Origin: an uncultured Bacteroides sp.
Lineage (GTDB): Bacteria > Bacteroidota > Bacteroidia > Bacteroidales > Bacteroidaceae
Reading direction: 5' to 3'
NCBI GenBank assembly: GCA_905197435.1
Contig: CAJJYX010000078.1
Coordinates: 1-13,568, forward strand
Length of the DNA stretch: 13,568 nucleotides
Shown: positions 1-8,170 of the stretch, one piece after another
Numbering within the stretch: position 1 is the stretch's first letter
Layout: every line of letters begins with the position of its first letter
The notes under the pieces: model-generated
Databases searched by the model: none
What the model saw: the letters and a program-made list of their open reading frames with translations, nothing else
What the model was told of the DNA's origin: nothing
Made by a program: the position numbers and the translations under genes

Positions 1-510
1 CGCAGAACCGGAGTCGAGAGCAGAAGTCGGTTCATCGACAATGGTCAGCGGCTTGCCAATCATTGAGGCTACAGCTATCATCATGCGTTGGCGCTGGCCT
101 CCGGATATTTCGTTTACCCGCTTGTGATATAGCTCCTGCTCCAGACCCAAATCTTCGAAACATGCAAACAAGCGGGTTTCAGAAAAAGGAGTACCCCGGT
201 TTGCCTTTAAATTGAAGGGTAATTGCACCATATCCTTCACCCATTCCAGTGGCAATGCCAGTTCTTGTGGAATCCAGGCAGTCTGCTTACGGATAACATC
301 CACATTACCTTTATCCAGCACAATACCGTTCAGGACGATGCGTCCTTCCTTTAATGGGATAAAACCAAGTATGGCATTCAGCAATGACGTCTTCCCGCAT
401 CCCGAAGGACCGGAAATGCTGGCTATCTCTCCCCTTTTCAGGTGCAGGTTGAAACCCGAGAAAAGTATATCGTTGCCGTAGGCGATACTGGCATTTTCTA
501 TTTGCAGCAT
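1..510 (-). CDS. ABC transporter ATP-binding protein (3' end cut off)
   Basis: This is the first 170 codons of an ABC transporter ATPase; the rest lies outside the window. The order of motifs is standard: Walker A GPSGCGKT at residues 34-41, Q-loop glutamine 82 in IPQE, signature ISGGQRQ at 135-141, Walker B ending TIVDE at 156-160 with the catalytic Glu160, and a D-loop SALD at 163-166. It should power a membrane transporter from the cytoplasmic face. The start ATG (508-510) has AAAGGA about 8 bases upstream and lies about 20 bases past the probable transcription start. The short region before the signature and the absence of any fused membrane segment suggest a single-domain ATPase, perhaps FetA-like, with a permease gene beyond the edge. 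The substrate cannot be told from this fragment. Confidence 0.93.
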   Translation of the reverse strand, partial: MLQIENASIAYGNDILFSGFNLHLKRGEIASISGPSGCGKTSLLNAILGFIPLKEGRIVLNGIVLDKGNVDVIRKQTAWIPQELALPLEWVKDMVQLPFNLKANRGTPFSETRLFACFEDLGLEQELYHKRVNEISGGQRQRMMIAVASMIGKPLTIVDEPTSALDSGSA

Positions 511-536
511 GGCATTCCTTTAATCTTTCTGTATCG

Positions 537-544
537 CAAAGATA
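537..544 (-). promoter_or_regulatory. -7 promoter element for the ABC ATPase gene
   Basis: Read on the minus strand this is TATCTTTG, an exact match to the Bacteroidetes -7 consensus TAnnTTTG. Transcription would start near 530, about 20 bases before the start codon. It lies in the left arm of the inverted repeat 537-572. No convincing -33 TTTG is seen. Confidence 0.6.
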
Positions 545-564
545 GTGCAAAAAAATATTTGTGC

Positions 565-572
565 TATCTTTG
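565..572 (+). promoter_or_regulatory. -7 promoter element for the DUF2148 gene
   Basis: TATCTTTG matches TAnnTTTG exactly. Transcription would begin around 578-580, leaving a leader of roughly 25 bases before the ATG at 603. It lies in the right arm of the inverted repeat 537-572. Confidence 0.6.
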
Positions 573-602
573 ACGCACTAATTAATTCAAGAAAGAAGAA
601 CT

Positions 603-1142
603 ATGATACAAAATGAACGGGATTGCCGCCATGAGCATGTGCTCGGCGTGGCAAGACAAATGCTGACTGCTGCGCGCACAGCGCCGAAAGGAAAAGGGTT
701 TGATGTGATTGAGGCTGCGCTGGTTACGGGCGAAGATATCAAGAAACTGTCTGAAAAGATGGTTGCCATGTTTCAAGAGCACGGCATGAAATTTTTTCTC
801 CGTGACGCGGACAATATTTTGCAGGCAGAATGTGTAGTAATAATAGGTACGCGCGAGCAAACGCAAGGTTTGAATTGCGGTCACTGCGGGTTTTCCACTT
901 GTGCCGGCCGGCCGGAGGGAGTGCCTTGTGCCTTGAATACAGTGGATGTGGGAATAGCCATAGGCTCGGCTTGTGCCATGGCTGCCGATTTAAGGGTGGA
1001 TACGCGTGTCATGTTCTCTGCCGGACTTGCCGCCCAGCGTTTGGATTGGCTGAAAGGATGCAAGACCGTCTTTGCCATTCCGGTGAGTGCATCCTCCAAG
1101 AGTCCGTTCTTTGACCGGAAACCGAAGGAAGATAAGGCGTAA
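603..1142 (+). CDS. DUF2148-type ferredoxin-domain protein
   Basis: The 179-residue protein resembles the uncharacterised family whose members carry a ferredoxin-like cysteine cluster (DUF2148). The key feature is the CGHCGFSTC stretch with Cys92, Cys95 and Cys100, followed by Cys109 and Cys124, which could hold an iron-sulfur cluster. There is no signal peptide or membrane segment, so it should be cytoplasmic. The middle of the protein (about 35-85) alternates helix and strand, ending in a hydrophobic ECVVIIGT strand just before the cysteines. The ATG at 603 follows a GAAAGAAG stretch and the -7 element at 565-572. It is probably transcribed alone, since 215 bases and an inverted repeat separate it from aguA. 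No enzymatic role is established for the family as far as I know. Confidence 0.85.
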   Translation: MIQNERDCRHEHVLGVARQMLTAARTAPKGKGFDVIEAALVTGEDIKKLSEKMVAMFQEHGMKFFLRDADNILQAECVVIIGTREQTQGLNCGHCGFSTCAGRPEGVPCALNTVDVGIAIGSACAMAADLRVDTRVMFSAGLAAQRLDWLKGCKTVFAIPVSASSKSPFFDRKPKEDKA

Positions 1143-1357
1143 AGCTGCCTGTTGGCGTAAAGTAAAGGTTGAGGAGCATAGAATTAAGGTTTAGAAGCCT
1201 AAAGTTGAGGATTGGATATAGCCCTGAGGAGGCAGCTCTTCACTTTAGTAGCTTAAAACAATAAATCAGAAAAAATCAGATTGATATGGGATATTTTGTT
1301 GGACTTCCTTTGGGGGGTGTTGCAGAGAAAGACTGCCAGGTACGTTTTGGTAAGAAT
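1143..1357. other. Intergenic region with spaced inverted repeat and degenerate direct repeats
   Basis: AGCTGCCT (1143-1150) and AGGCAGCT (1230-1237) form a perfect 8-base inverted repeat about 80 bases apart. Between them two similar segments recur, AAAGGTTGAGGA and AAAGTTGAGGA, and a small hairpin TTTAG-AAGC-CTAAA is possible. No gene is seen. An in-frame ATG at 1286 would place the last part inside aguA, but that extension looks non-coding. No clear terminator or exact TAnnTTTG element was found. Confidence 0.5.
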
Positions 1358-2401
1358 ATGACTTTTCAGATAGAAACACGTGCCCCCCACTTGCCAGCCG
1401 AATGGACTTTGCAAAGCGGCATACAGCTTACATGGCCCCATGCCGGTACGGACTGGGCTTACATGCTGGACGAAGTGCAGGAATGTTTTGTAGCCATTGC
1501 TTCTGAAATAGCCGCGCGGGAGATATTGCTGATTGTAACCCCGGAACCGGACGAAGTGGAAAAACAGATTGCCGGTAGAGTGAACATGGAGAATGTCCGT
1601 TTCCTGGAGTGCGAAACAAATGACACCTGGGCACGCGACCATGGAGCCATCACCATGCTGGATACTGATGGCGCATCTTTGCTCGACTTTAAGTTCAACG
1701 GATGGGGATTGAAGTTCGCATCGGATAAGGATAATTTAATTACGCGCCACGCAGTGGAGTCGGAAGTGATGAAAGGGAAGTATGTAAACCGCTTGGGATT
1801 TGTCCTTGAAGGCGGTTCCATCGAAAGTGACGGCATGGGAACGCTGCTCACCACTTCCGCATGCCTGCTTTCTCCTAACCGCAACGGACAGATGAACCGG
1901 GTGGAAATTGAGGAATATCTTCGTTCTGTCTTTCATCTGCAACGTGTCCTTTGGCTGGATCACGGTTATCTGGCAGGTGACGATACGGACAGCCATATCG
2001 ACACACTGGCACGTTTCTGCCCTGCCGATACGATAACCTATGTGCAGTGCAAGGATGCAGACGACGAACATTACGAAGAACTGCACCGCATGGAGGAACA
2101 ACTGAAGACTTTCCGCACGCTGAAGGGGGAGCCTTACCGTTTGCTGGCTCTACCCATGGTCGACAAGATAGAAGAAGCAGGAGAAAGGCTTCCCGCCACT
2201 TATGCTAATTTCTTGATTTTGAATGATACAGTGCTCTACCCCACCTATCAACAGCCGGAGAATGATGCCCGTGCGGGCGAAGTGTTGCAGGAGGCTTTTC
2301 CCGGTTATGAAATTATCGGGATAGATTGCCGTGCCTTGATTAAGCAACACGGCTCTTTGCATTGTGTCACCATGCAATATCCCATGGGGGTGTTGAAGTG
2401 A
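1358..2401 (+). CDS. aguA: Agmatine deiminase (agmatine iminohydrolase)
   Basis: It hydrolyses agmatine to N-carbamoylputrescine and ammonia, the first step of the arginine-decarboxylase route to putrescine. The 347-residue protein carries hallmarks of the family within the guanidine-modifying superfamily: PAEW near the N-terminus, WARDHG with Arg93/Asp94, LEGGSIESDG with Glu151, DSHID with His213 and Asp215, and the C-terminal LHC holding the catalytic Cys336. Length is near the usual 340-370. An ATG at 1286 in the same frame would add 24 residues unlike the family N-terminus, so I prefer the ATG at 1358; the Shine-Dalgarno is weak for both. aguB follows after 40 bases, so the two are likely co-transcribed. 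Cytoplasmic. Confidence 0.95.
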   Translation: MTFQIETRAPHLPAEWTLQSGIQLTWPHAGTDWAYMLDEVQECFVAIASEIAAREILLIVTPEPDEVEKQIAGRVNMENVRFLECETNDTWARDHGAITMLDTDGASLLDFKFNGWGLKFASDKDNLITRHAVESEVMKGKYVNRLGFVLEGGSIESDGMGTLLTTSACLLSPNRNGQMNRVEIEEYLRSVFHLQRVLWLDHGYLAGDDTDSHIDTLARFCPADTITYVQCKDADDEHYEELHRMEEQLKTFRTLKGEPYRLLALPMVDKIEEAGERLPATYANFLILNDTVLYPTYQQPENDARAGEVLQEAFPGYEIIGIDCRALIKQHGSLHCVTMQYPMGVLK

Positions 2402-2441
2402 CATCGATTATATATAGTAAAACAATAAACCATAGAATAAG

Positions 2442-3329
2442 ATGGCAAGGAAAATAAAAGTGGGTATTATCCAGCAGGCCAATACCCCGGATCTCAGGAC
2501 TAATTTAATGAATCTGGCAAAGAGCATTGAGGCTTGTGCCGCGCATGGAGCGCAGTTGGTCGTTTTGCAGGAATTGCATAACTCTCTGTATTTCTGCCAG
2601 ACAGAAAACACGCAGTTGTTTGATTTGGCAGAACCCATCCCCGGTCCTTCCACGGGATTTTATTCCGAGTTGGCTGCTGCCAATGACATTGTGCTGGTCA
2701 CTTCTTTGTTTGAGAAGCGTGCTCCCGGATTGTACCATAATACGGCAGTCGTTTTTGAACGTGACGGAAGTATCGCCGGTAAATACCGGAAGATGCATAT
2801 TCCTGATGACCCCGCCTATTATGAAAAGTTCTATTTTACTCCCGGTGATATAGGCTTCGAACCCATTCAGACGTCTTTGGGTAAATTGGGAGTATTGGTG
2901 TGCTGGGATCAGTGGTATCCGGAAGCTGCACGTCTGATGGCATTGAAAGGAGCTGAAATACTGATATATCCTACAGCCATCGGTTGGGAAAGCAGTGATA
3001 CGGATGATGAAAAGACACGTCAGCTCAACGCTTGGATTATCTCCCAGCGCGGACATGCCGTAGCCAACGGCTTGCCGGTGGTTTCAGTAAACCGTGTGGG
3101 ACATGAACCGGATCCTTCCATGCAAACCAATGGTATCTTGTTCTGGGGAAATAGTTTTGTGGTCGGACCGCAAGGTGAGTTCCTGGCTCAAGCAGGAAAC
3201 GAACAGCCGGAAAACATTGTTGTGGAAGTGGATTTGGAACGCTCGGAGAATGTACGCCGTTGGTGGCCTTTCTTGCGCGACCGCAGAATTGATGCCTATG
3301 ACGGACTGACAAAACGATTTCTCGACTGA
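2442..3329 (+). CDS. aguB: N-carbamoylputrescine amidase
   Basis: It hydrolyses N-carbamoylputrescine to putrescine, CO2 and ammonia, using the product of aguA. The 295-residue protein belongs to the nitrilase superfamily; the Glu-Lys-Cys triad is visible as Glu44 (LQELHN), Lys117 (YRKMHIPD) and Cys154 (VLVCWDQWYPE). The WDQWYPE context after the cysteine and the RRWWPFLRDRRID segment near the C-terminus are typical of the carbamoylputrescine branch. Length is normal for the family. It starts 40 bases after aguA on the same strand and ends 25 bases before the convergent GtrA-like gene; no obvious terminator hairpin lies in that gap. Cytoplasmic, usually a homo-oligomer in the family. Confidence 0.95.
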   Translation: MARKIKVGIIQQANTPDLRTNLMNLAKSIEACAAHGAQLVVLQELHNSLYFCQTENTQLFDLAEPIPGPSTGFYSELAAANDIVLVTSLFEKRAPGLYHNTAVVFERDGSIAGKYRKMHIPDDPAYYEKFYFTPGDIGFEPIQTSLGKLGVLVCWDQWYPEAARLMALKGAEILIYPTAIGWESSDTDDEKTRQLNAWIISQRGHAVANGLPVVSVNRVGHEPDPSMQTNGILFWGNSFVVGPQGEFLAQAGNEQPENIVVEVDLERSENVRRWWPFLRDRRIDAYDGLTKRFLD

Positions 3330-3354
3330 TACTTCAGTTCTTATAAGGAGAGGA

Positions 3355-3735
3355 TTAACGGAACGTCACCCGTTTGTTCATCAGGAAATTGACACTTCCG
3401 TAGATGAATAAACCCAGGAATTGGGCAAGGTACTCGTCACAGTCCAGTCCCTCCACCAGTCCGATAAGGAATAGGAATTGTGCTCCGTAGGCCATTCCGA
3501 AAGCTATAGAAAAGAGCAGCACTTGCCGCCAAGTGTTGCTCTTTTTTTCTGTGGGGAATATCCAATATTTGCACCAGATGAAATTGTGTATCTGTGCAAG
3601 TATATATGCAGTTACATTGGAGAGCATATAGTTGATGTCCAGTCCGTCCATCATTACCCAAACGGTAACAGCCATAATCAAGGCATTCAGCGTGCCGATT
3701 ACCGCAAAACGAAAAATGCGTGCAGACTCTTTCAC
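3355..3735 (-). CDS. GtrA-like small polytopic membrane protein
   Basis: The 126-residue protein fits the GtrA family: a basic N-terminus running into RFAVIGTLNALI, four hydrophobic segments (about 7-29, 36-56, 69-93 and 101-119) and the terminal NKRVTF that closes many members. Family members are linked to moving lipid-linked sugars across the membrane or to surface polysaccharide modification; the substrate here is unknown. The start codon is GTG (3733-3735) with a strong Shine-Dalgarno, AGGAGAGA, just upstream, which is unusual here and supports this start. It follows aspS by 23 bases on the same strand and is probably transcribed with it. This pairing gives no clear functional clue. Confidence 0.85.
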   Translation of the reverse strand: MKESARIFRFAVIGTLNALIMAVTVWVMMDGLDINYMLSNVTAYILAQIHNFIWCKYWIFPTEKKSNTWRQVLLFSIAFGMAYGAQFLFLIGLVEGLDCDEYLAQFLGLFIYGSVNFLMNKRVTFR

Positions 3736-3758
3736 TCTCTCCTACCCTGTACCTGCTT

Positions 3759-5516
3759 TTACTCTTTCACTTCAACAATCAGATTCAGTTCGTCCAACTG
3801 CTTCTGGTCAATAACCGAAGGCGCATCCAACATTACATCGCGTCCACTGTTGTTCTTGGGGAATGCGATGCAGTCGCGAATACTGTCGAGACCCGCGAAG
3901 ATGCTGACCCAACGGTCCAGACCGTATGCTAGGCCACCGTGAGGAGGCGCACCGTATTTGAAAGCATTCATCAGGAAGCCGAACTGCTCCTGAGCCTTCT
4001 CCGGAGTGAATCCGAGAATCTCGAACATCTTGGCCTGCAACTGTGCGTCGTGGATACGGATGGAGCCTCCACCTACTTCAATGCCGTTGCACACCATGTC
4101 GTATGCATCTGCACGGACGGCTGCCGGGTCTGTATCCAGCAAAGGAATGTCTTCGTCTTTCGGATGGGTGAACGGATGGTGCATAGCCATCAGACGACCT
4201 TCTTCATCACTCCACTCAAACATAGGGAAGTCAACCACCCACAGGCAGACAAACTTGTTCTTGTCGCGCAACCCCAGCTGATTACCCATTTCAAGGCGAA
4301 GCTCGCTCAATTGCTTGCGGGTCTTCATGGCGTCGTCACCACTCAGAATCAAAATCAAGTCACCCGGCTTGGCGTTGAAAGCAGCTTTCATTTCCTGCAA
4401 TACTTCCTGTGTATAGAACTTATCGACACTTGACTTTACATTGCCGTCTGCTTCCACACGTGCGTATACCATACCCTTGGCACCGATTTGCGGTCTTTTC
4501 ACGAATTCGGTCAGCGCATCCAGTTGCTTGCGTGTATAGTGTGCGGCGCCTTCTGCGCAGATACCGCCGATGTAGGCTGCATTGTCGAATACCGAGAATC
4601 CGTGTCCCTTCATGATGTCCATCAGTTCCACGAACTTCATACCGAAACGAAGGTCGGGCTTGTCACTACCATAATACTTCATGGCGTCTGCCCATGGCAT
4701 GCGCATGAACGGCTCGTTCATCTCTACGCCACGAATTTCCTTGAACAGATATTTGGCCATGCCTTCGAAAAGGTTGATGACATCATCCTGCTCCACGAAA
4801 GACATTTCGCAGTCAATCTGTGTGAATTCCGGTTGGCGGTCGGCACGCAGGTCCTCGTCACGGAAGCATTTGGCTATCTGGAAGTAACGGTCGAAACCGG
4901 AAACCATCAACAACTGCTTCAGTGTCTGCGGGCTTTGTGGCAGGGCATAGAATTGTCCCGGGTTCATGCGCGAAGGAACGACGAAATCGCGTGCACCTTC
5001 AGGTGTGGAGCCTACCAAAATCGGAGTTTCCACTTCAATGAATCCCTGGCTGTCCAGATACTTGCGTACTTCGATTGTCATTTTATGGCGGAGTTCCAGA
5101 TTGCTGCGTACATTGGCACGACGCAGGTCCAGATAACGGTACTTCATGCGGATATCATCGCCACCGTCCGTATTCTCCTCGATGGTGAAAGGAGGGGTCA
5201 GCGATGAGTTCAGGACATTCAGTTCCGATACAATGATTTCAATGTCTCCCGTCGGGATATTCTTGTTTTTGCTGAAACGTTCGTTTACGGTGCCTTTAAC
5301 CTGAATTACGTATTCACGGCCCAAGTGGTTGGCACGCTCGCAAAGTTCGGCATCCACCTCTTCGTTGAACACTAATTGGGTAATTCCGTAACGGTCGCGG
5401 AGGTCAATGAAAGTCATACCTCCCATCTTACGGCTGCGCTGTACCCAACCAGCCAGCGTCACTTGCTTGTTAACATCGGAGATACGGAGTTCTCCGCAGG
5501 TGTGTGATCTATACAT
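3759..5516 (-). CDS. aspS: Aspartyl-tRNA synthetase
   Basis: It attaches aspartate to tRNA(Asp) in the cytoplasm. The 585-residue length and layout are those of the bacterial-type class II enzyme: N-terminal OB-fold anticodon domain (about 1-105), catalytic core with motif 2 [14 protein letters not shown] starting at residue 218, an inserted GAD-type domain (about 290-420), and motif 3 GLAYGLDRW at 528-536. In the anticodon domain residue 31 is Met, in the place where the non-discriminating Pseudomonas enzyme has His31; this hints at a discriminating enzyme but does not prove it. The ATG (5514-5516) is preceded by a promoter at 5564-5571. The GtrA-like gene follows 23 bases downstream. Confidence 0.98.
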   Translation of the reverse strand: MYRSHTCGELRISDVNKQVTLAGWVQRSRKMGGMTFIDLRDRYGITQLVFNEEVDAELCERANHLGREYVIQVKGTVNERFSKNKNIPTGDIEIIVSELNVLNSSLTPPFTIEENTDGGDDIRMKYRYLDLRRANVRSNLELRHKMTIEVRKYLDSQGFIEVETPILVGSTPEGARDFVVPSRMNPGQFYALPQSPQTLKQLLMVSGFDRYFQIAKCFRDEDLRADRQPEFTQIDCEMSFVEQDDVINLFEGMAKYLFKEIRGVEMNEPFMRMPWADAMKYYGSDKPDLRFGMKFVELMDIMKGHGFSVFDNAAYIGGICAEGAAHYTRKQLDALTEFVKRPQIGAKGMVYARVEADGNVKSSVDKFYTQEVLQEMKAAFNAKPGDLILILSGDDAMKTRKQLSELRLEMGNQLGLRDKNKFVCLWVVDFPMFEWSDEEGRLMAMHHPFTHPKDEDIPLLDTDPAAVRADAYDMVCNGIEVGGGSIRIHDAQLQAKMFEILGFTPEKAQEQFGFLMNAFKYGAPPHGGLAYGLDRWVSIFAGLDSIRDCIAFPKNNSGRDVMLDAPSVIDQKQLDELNLIVEVKE

Positions 5517-5563
5517 CTTTCTATTTACTGTTTGACGAATTACTATTTACTATTTTGAACATG

Positions 5564-5571
5564 CAAAAATA
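5564..5571 (-). promoter_or_regulatory. -7 promoter element for aspS
   Basis: Read on the minus strand this is TATTTTTG, matching TAnnTTTG. Transcription would start near 5557, about 40 bases before the aspS ATG. A TTTTG about 24 bases further upstream could be a loosely spaced -33 element. Confidence 0.55.
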
Positions 5572-5638
5572 CATAAAACATATTATATAGCGCATCAAAA
5601 GGAGAAAGTTATTTTCAGAAACTCCATTCGTTCCTTCT

Positions 5639-5701
5639 TTAGAACCTGCTTAAATTTTCGTCAGCATTATTTTGAAGAAAATTTAAACTGACTCTTAGAA
5701 C
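5639..5701. repeat. Small hairpin element bounded by TTAGAAC direct repeats
   Basis: Perfect 10-base arms TTAAATTTTC (5650-5659) and GAAAATTTAA (5677-5686) enclose 17 bases. The same 7-mer, TTAGAAC, occurs just outside on each side (5639-5645 and 5695-5701) in direct orientation. The element lies between the end of the lipid-kinase gene and the aspS promoter. It could be an interspersed repeat of the genome or a terminator-like hairpin; it lacks a GC-rich stem. Confidence 0.5.
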
Positions 5702-5702
5702 A

Positions 5703-6749
5703 TTACATTTTATTAGTCAGTTTCTTGAATTGCCTTTTCCCTTTATCCAGTATCATCTTGTTTTTATGGGCGATATCTTCCACAAAGGCCTCATTAATCT
5801 GTTTTAGTCCATTGATATAGTCTTGTGCCCGCTGCAGGACATTCGAGGTATCTTTCTCCGCACCCCGAGGAACAATGACCTGTAATCCTTTCTTGATAAT
5901 CTTCACATCTATATTCTCTCCCATCATCATCGGGTCGCCGTCAAAGTGGACTACTCCCGGCTTCGAGCGGTGAATGCGCAATGTCTGGCAGCGGAACGTC
6001 TTGATCCGGCTGTTCTGGTCAATAGTCTTGTTGAATAGCTGGAATGAGAGTGACGGTACATCAAGCACAGTGAACGGTTCGAGTATGGTGACGTCCAGCA
6101 GTCCGTCGTTCAATGTGGCTTGTGGGGTTATATATGCATTGTTCCCATATTGCGATGCGTTTCCGCAGGCTATCAGGAATGCCTTGTATCGCAGGGTGCT
6201 GCCATCCATCTCCAGCTCATAGGTTTCCGGACGGTACTTCAGGCTTTCGAGCAGGGTCTTCTCCAGATAAGTAAGTGGTCCTCTCTTTCCCGCCTTGGAG
6301 AATTGCAGGCTTACAAACGCGTCAAATCCCACGCCGCAGGTACAGAAGAAAGGAACATCGTTGATTTTCCCATAGTCAATGATATCTATCAGTCCGTCAT
6401 TGATGATGTCGATGGCCTTTTTGGGTTCCATCGGAATCTGCAAGTGGCGGGCAAGTCCGTTTCCGGAACCGCAAGGAATAATGCCTAAGGCGGTTTTGGT
6501 ATGCACCAGTGAGCGGGCTATCTCATTGATGGTGCCGTCTCCCCCTATGGCGATGACAGCATGCGCACCTTCTTGTGCCTTTTGTGCCGCTATTTCTACG
6601 GCATGGCCTGCCCGTTCGGTATAAATCACTTCTTGTGCATACCTTTCCTTATCCAGCCTTTCATCAATCCATTTCAGTATCTGCTCCTTACTTTGAGTTC
6701 CGGATATGGGATTTATTATAAATGTTATTTTCTTCTTGTTTTCGTTCAT
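5703..6749 (-). CDS. Diacylglycerol/sphingosine kinase-family lipid kinase
   Basis: The 348-residue protein belongs to the DAGK catalytic-domain family, which phosphorylates lipid hydroxyls such as those of diacylglycerol or sphingoid bases. The nucleotide-binding GGDGTINE lies at 69-76 and the PCGSGNGLARHL loop at 92-103. The N-terminus KKITFIINPISG is a typical first strand, and HFDGDP in the second domain matches the family's DGE/DGD position. A basic, helical tail of about 55 residues extends beyond the core and may aid membrane contact. I chose the ATG at 6747-6749; a TTG at 6779 would fall at the probable transcription start. It diverges from the serine palmitoyltransferase gene, which makes a sphingolipid substrate plausible, but ordinary diacylglycerol is equally possible. 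Confidence 0.88.
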   Translation of the reverse strand: MNENKKKITFIINPISGTQSKEQILKWIDERLDKERYAQEVIYTERAGHAVEIAAQKAQEGAHAVIAIGGDGTINEIARSLVHTKTALGIIPCGSGNGLARHLQIPMEPKKAIDIINDGLIDIIDYGKINDVPFFCTCGVGFDAFVSLQFSKAGKRGPLTYLEKTLLESLKYRPETYELEMDGSTLRYKAFLIACGNASQYGNNAYITPQATLNDGLLDVTILEPFTVLDVPSLSFQLFNKTIDQNSRIKTFRCQTLRIHRSKPGVVHFDGDPMMMGENIDVKIIKKGLQVIVPRGAEKDTSNVLQRAQDYINGLKQINEAFVEDIAHKNKMILDKGKRQFKKLTNKM

Positions 6750-6783
6750 GCAAGGGTTATCGCTATGCAGGTTTTCCAATTGG

Positions 6784-6791
6784 CAAAAGTA
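6784..6791 (-). promoter_or_regulatory. -7 promoter element for the lipid-kinase gene
   Basis: The minus strand reads TACTTTTG, matching TAnnTTTG. A transcription start near 6777 leaves a leader of about 28 bases before the ATG ending at 6749 and argues against the upstream TTG start. Confidence 0.5.
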
Positions 6792-6887
6792 ATATAAATA
6801 TCTGAAAAATTAGCCACACAGTGCTTTTTAAAATAAGCATTAGTAGTTTTTTTTAAGGTAGATAGAACATATACCGACATATTTTGC

Positions 6888-6895
6888 TATCTTTG
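6888..6895 (+). promoter_or_regulatory. -7 promoter element for spt
   Basis: TATCTTTG matches TAnnTTTG exactly. Transcription would start around 6902, giving a leader of about 55 bases to the ATG at 6958. No clear -33 TTTG at the usual distance. Confidence 0.55.
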
Positions 6896-6957
6896 CCCCT
6901 TGTTTTTAAGACTTGTACTTAAATAGGATTAAATATTCATTACATAAAAGATATTTC

Positions 6958-8145
6958 ATGGGTTTACTACAAGACAAATTTGCGAAATACGACTTGCCGC
7001 AACAGTTTATGGCAAAAGGCGTATATCCTTATTTCCGCACAATTAACAGCCATCAGGATACAGAGGTAATGATGGATGGTAAAAAGGTTCTGATGTTCGG
7101 CTCTAATGCATATATGGGACTGACATACGACAAGCGTATCATTGACGCCTCGATAGCTGCCACAGAAAAATACGGCACCGGTTGTGCAGGGTCCCGCTTC
7201 CTGAACGGAACGCTCGATATACATGTTGAACTGGAGAAGGAATTGGCCGAGTTCGTAGGGAAAGACGAAGCGCTCTGTTTTTCTACCGGATTTACTGTAA
7301 ACGAAGGTATTATTCCTGCTGTGGTGGGGCGTGGAGATTATATCATTTGCGATGATCGCGACCACGCTTCCATTGTAGACGGTCGCCGTCTTGCATTTGC
7401 CACTCAATTGAAGTACAAGCATAACGATATGGAGGCTTTGGAAAAGGAACTCCAGAAGTGTGAGCCGGATGCTGTGAAGCTGATTGTCGTGGATGGAGTA
7501 TTTTCCATGGAAGGCGATTTGGCCAATCTTCCCGAAATTGTCCGCTTGAAGAAGAAATACAATGCCAGCATTTACGTGGACGAAGCTCACGGTCTGGGTG
7601 TATTTGGGAAACAAGGTCGTGGTGTTTGTGATTATTTCGGTGTAACAGATGATGTGGACCTGATTATGGGCACATTCAGTAAGTCGTTGGCCTCCATCGG
7701 CGGTTTTGTTGCCGGAGACAAGGAAGTAATCAACTGGCTGCGTCATAATGCCCGTTCATATATATTCCAGGCAAGCAGTACACCTGCCGCTACGGCTGCA
7801 GCCCGTGAGGCGCTTCATATCATCAAGTCCGAGCCCGAACGCATCCAGCGTTTGTGGGACATCACCAACTACGCCTTGAAAAAGTTCCGCGATGCAGGTT
7901 TCGAAATCGGCGAGACGGAATCCCCTATCATTCCTCTTTATGTACGTGATACGGAGAAGACATTTACGGTAACGAAGCTGGCTTTTGACGAAGGTATCTT
8001 CATCAACCCGGTTATTCCGCCTGCATGTGCTCCGCAAGATACATTGGTACGTGTAGCGTTGATGGCTACCCACACCATAGAGCAAGTGGATTATGCTGTG
8101 GAGAAGCTGACTAAATGTTTCAAGGAACTGGATATCATCAAGTAA
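6958..8145 (+). CDS. spt: Serine palmitoyltransferase (alpha-oxoamine synthase family)
   Basis: It condenses L-serine with a long-chain acyl-CoA to 3-ketosphinganine, the committed step of sphingolipid synthesis. The 395-residue protein is a PLP enzyme of the alpha-oxoamine synthase group: His137 (DRDHAS) should stack on the cofactor, Asp208 and His211 sit in VDEAHGLG, and Lys242 in TFSKSLAS forms the Schiff base. Related enzymes (KBL, BioF) share these residues. The assignment to serine palmitoyltransferase rests on the N-terminus with FMAKGVYPYFR, the SNAYMGL segment and the Bacteroides context. A TTG at 6913 would add 15 residues; I prefer ATG 6958. It ends at a clear terminator and looks monocistronic. 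Cytoplasmic, soluble in bacteria. Confidence 0.9.
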   Translation: MGLLQDKFAKYDLPQQFMAKGVYPYFRTINSHQDTEVMMDGKKVLMFGSNAYMGLTYDKRIIDASIAATEKYGTGCAGSRFLNGTLDIHVELEKELAEFVGKDEALCFSTGFTVNEGIIPAVVGRGDYIICDDRDHASIVDGRRLAFATQLKYKHNDMEALEKELQKCEPDAVKLIVVDGVFSMEGDLANLPEIVRLKKKYNASIYVDEAHGLGVFGKQGRGVCDYFGVTDDVDLIMGTFSKSLASIGGFVAGDKEVINWLRHNARSYIFQASSTPAATAAAREALHIIKSEPERIQRLWDITNYALKKFRDAGFEIGETESPIIPLYVRDTEKTFTVTKLAFDEGIFINPVIPPACAPQDTLVRVALMATHTIEQVDYAVEKLTKCFKELDIIK

Positions 8146-8170
8146 ACTGCTCCAAATAGATATTCAAGAA

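Larger units (their letters stand above)
537..572. repeat. Inverted repeat holding two divergent promoters
   Basis: The arms CAAAGATAGTGCAAA (537-551) and TTTGTGCTATCTTTG (558-572) match at 13 of 15 positions around a 6-base AT spacer. Each arm carries one TAnnTTTG element pointing outward. It could be a regulator-binding dyad that controls both neighbouring genes, or simply two promoters with similar flanks. Confidence 0.65.

Noticed and set aside
1341..1349. TACGTTTTG as a promoter for aguA
   Set aside because: It is one base off the TAnnTTTG spacing and would start transcription almost at the ATG.
1286..1357. N-terminal extension of agmatine deiminase from an ATG at 1286
   Set aside because: The 24 added residues do not resemble the family N-terminus, and the ATG at 1358 gives the usual length.
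4488..5207. A 239-codon plus-strand reading frame within aspS
   Set aside because: It is the antisense shadow of aspS, whose motifs are complete on the minus strand.
6750..6779. TTG start for the lipid kinase at 6779
   Set aside because: It coincides with the predicted transcription start from the TACTTTTG element, and family similarity begins after the ATG at 6749.
6913..6957. TTG start for serine palmitoyltransferase at 6913
   Set aside because: The added residues are AT-driven and unlike the family; ATG 6958 gives the expected 395 residues.
6967..7746. A 259-codon minus-strand reading frame within spt
   Set aside because: It is antisense to the serine palmitoyltransferase gene, where all PLP-enzyme motifs are present on the plus strand.
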